NCBI GenBank assembly: GCA_902778205.1
Contig: CACYWX010000232.1
Location: 1 to 5,615, forward strand
Direction of reading: 5' to 3'
DNA: 5,615 nucleotides
Source of the DNA: an uncultured Ruminococcus sp.
GTDB lineage: Bacteria > Bacillota > Clostridia > Oscillospirales > CAG-272
Positions 5,606 to 5,615 of the stretch are shown piece by piece (the first letter of the stretch is position 1; each line of letters begins with the position of its first letter). The translations under genes were made by a program, and so were the position numbers. The notes under the pieces were generated by a model. The model was not told the origin of the DNA. It made no database searches and saw only the letters and a program-made list of their open reading frames with translations.

Positions 5606-5615
5606 AGGTTCCGAA

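Overview
The window looks like chromosome of a GC-rich, uncultured-type member of the Clostridia (Bacillota), perhaps near the Oscillospiraceae. The reasons are strong GGAGG-type ribosome binding sites, TTGCAA/TACAAT-type promoters with a TG extension, a Gram-positive-style lipoprotein solute-binding protein, and clostridial-looking threonine synthase and metallophosphoesterase sequences. The placement is inferred from family resemblance only. Every gene recognised lies on the minus strand, so the reading order runs from high to low coordinates.

Right to left, a compact four-gene run comes first: a membrane-dipeptidase-like peptidase M19 (5522-4596), threonine synthase thrC (4572-3058), a calcineurin-like metallophosphoesterase (3058-2327) and an orphan extracellular solute-binding lipoprotein (2308-785). 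The gaps are 23 nt, a 1-nt stop/start overlap (TGATG) and 18 nt, so this is very probably one transcript. After it, an independent and well-formed promoter (-35 at 700-705, -10 at 677-682) drives rpsT, encoding ribosomal protein bS20 (550-287), through a leader of about 120 nt that contains a hairpin. A strong bidirectional terminator lies at 170-216. The leftmost 170 bases hold no convincing gene, but contain hairpins, a promoter-like element and a second minus-strand terminator.

The main anomaly is a single in-frame TAG at 3895-3897, codon 226 of threonine synthase. The frame is intact on both sides, and the 34 codons immediately after the stop continue the conserved SSANSINWGRLVPQ region. 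It is therefore a nonsense substitution (or a base-call error), not a frameshift or gene fission. As written, the gene would give a 225-residue product with the PLP lysine but without the rest of the active site. The next gene lacks a good ribosome binding site and starts inside the thrC stop, so the nonsense codon may also lower expression of the phosphoesterase.

No mobile element, CRISPR array, tRNA or rRNA is visible, and I do not see a new multi-gene defence or biosynthetic system. At the far right, a promoter-like element points rightward towards a divergent gene beyond the edge.
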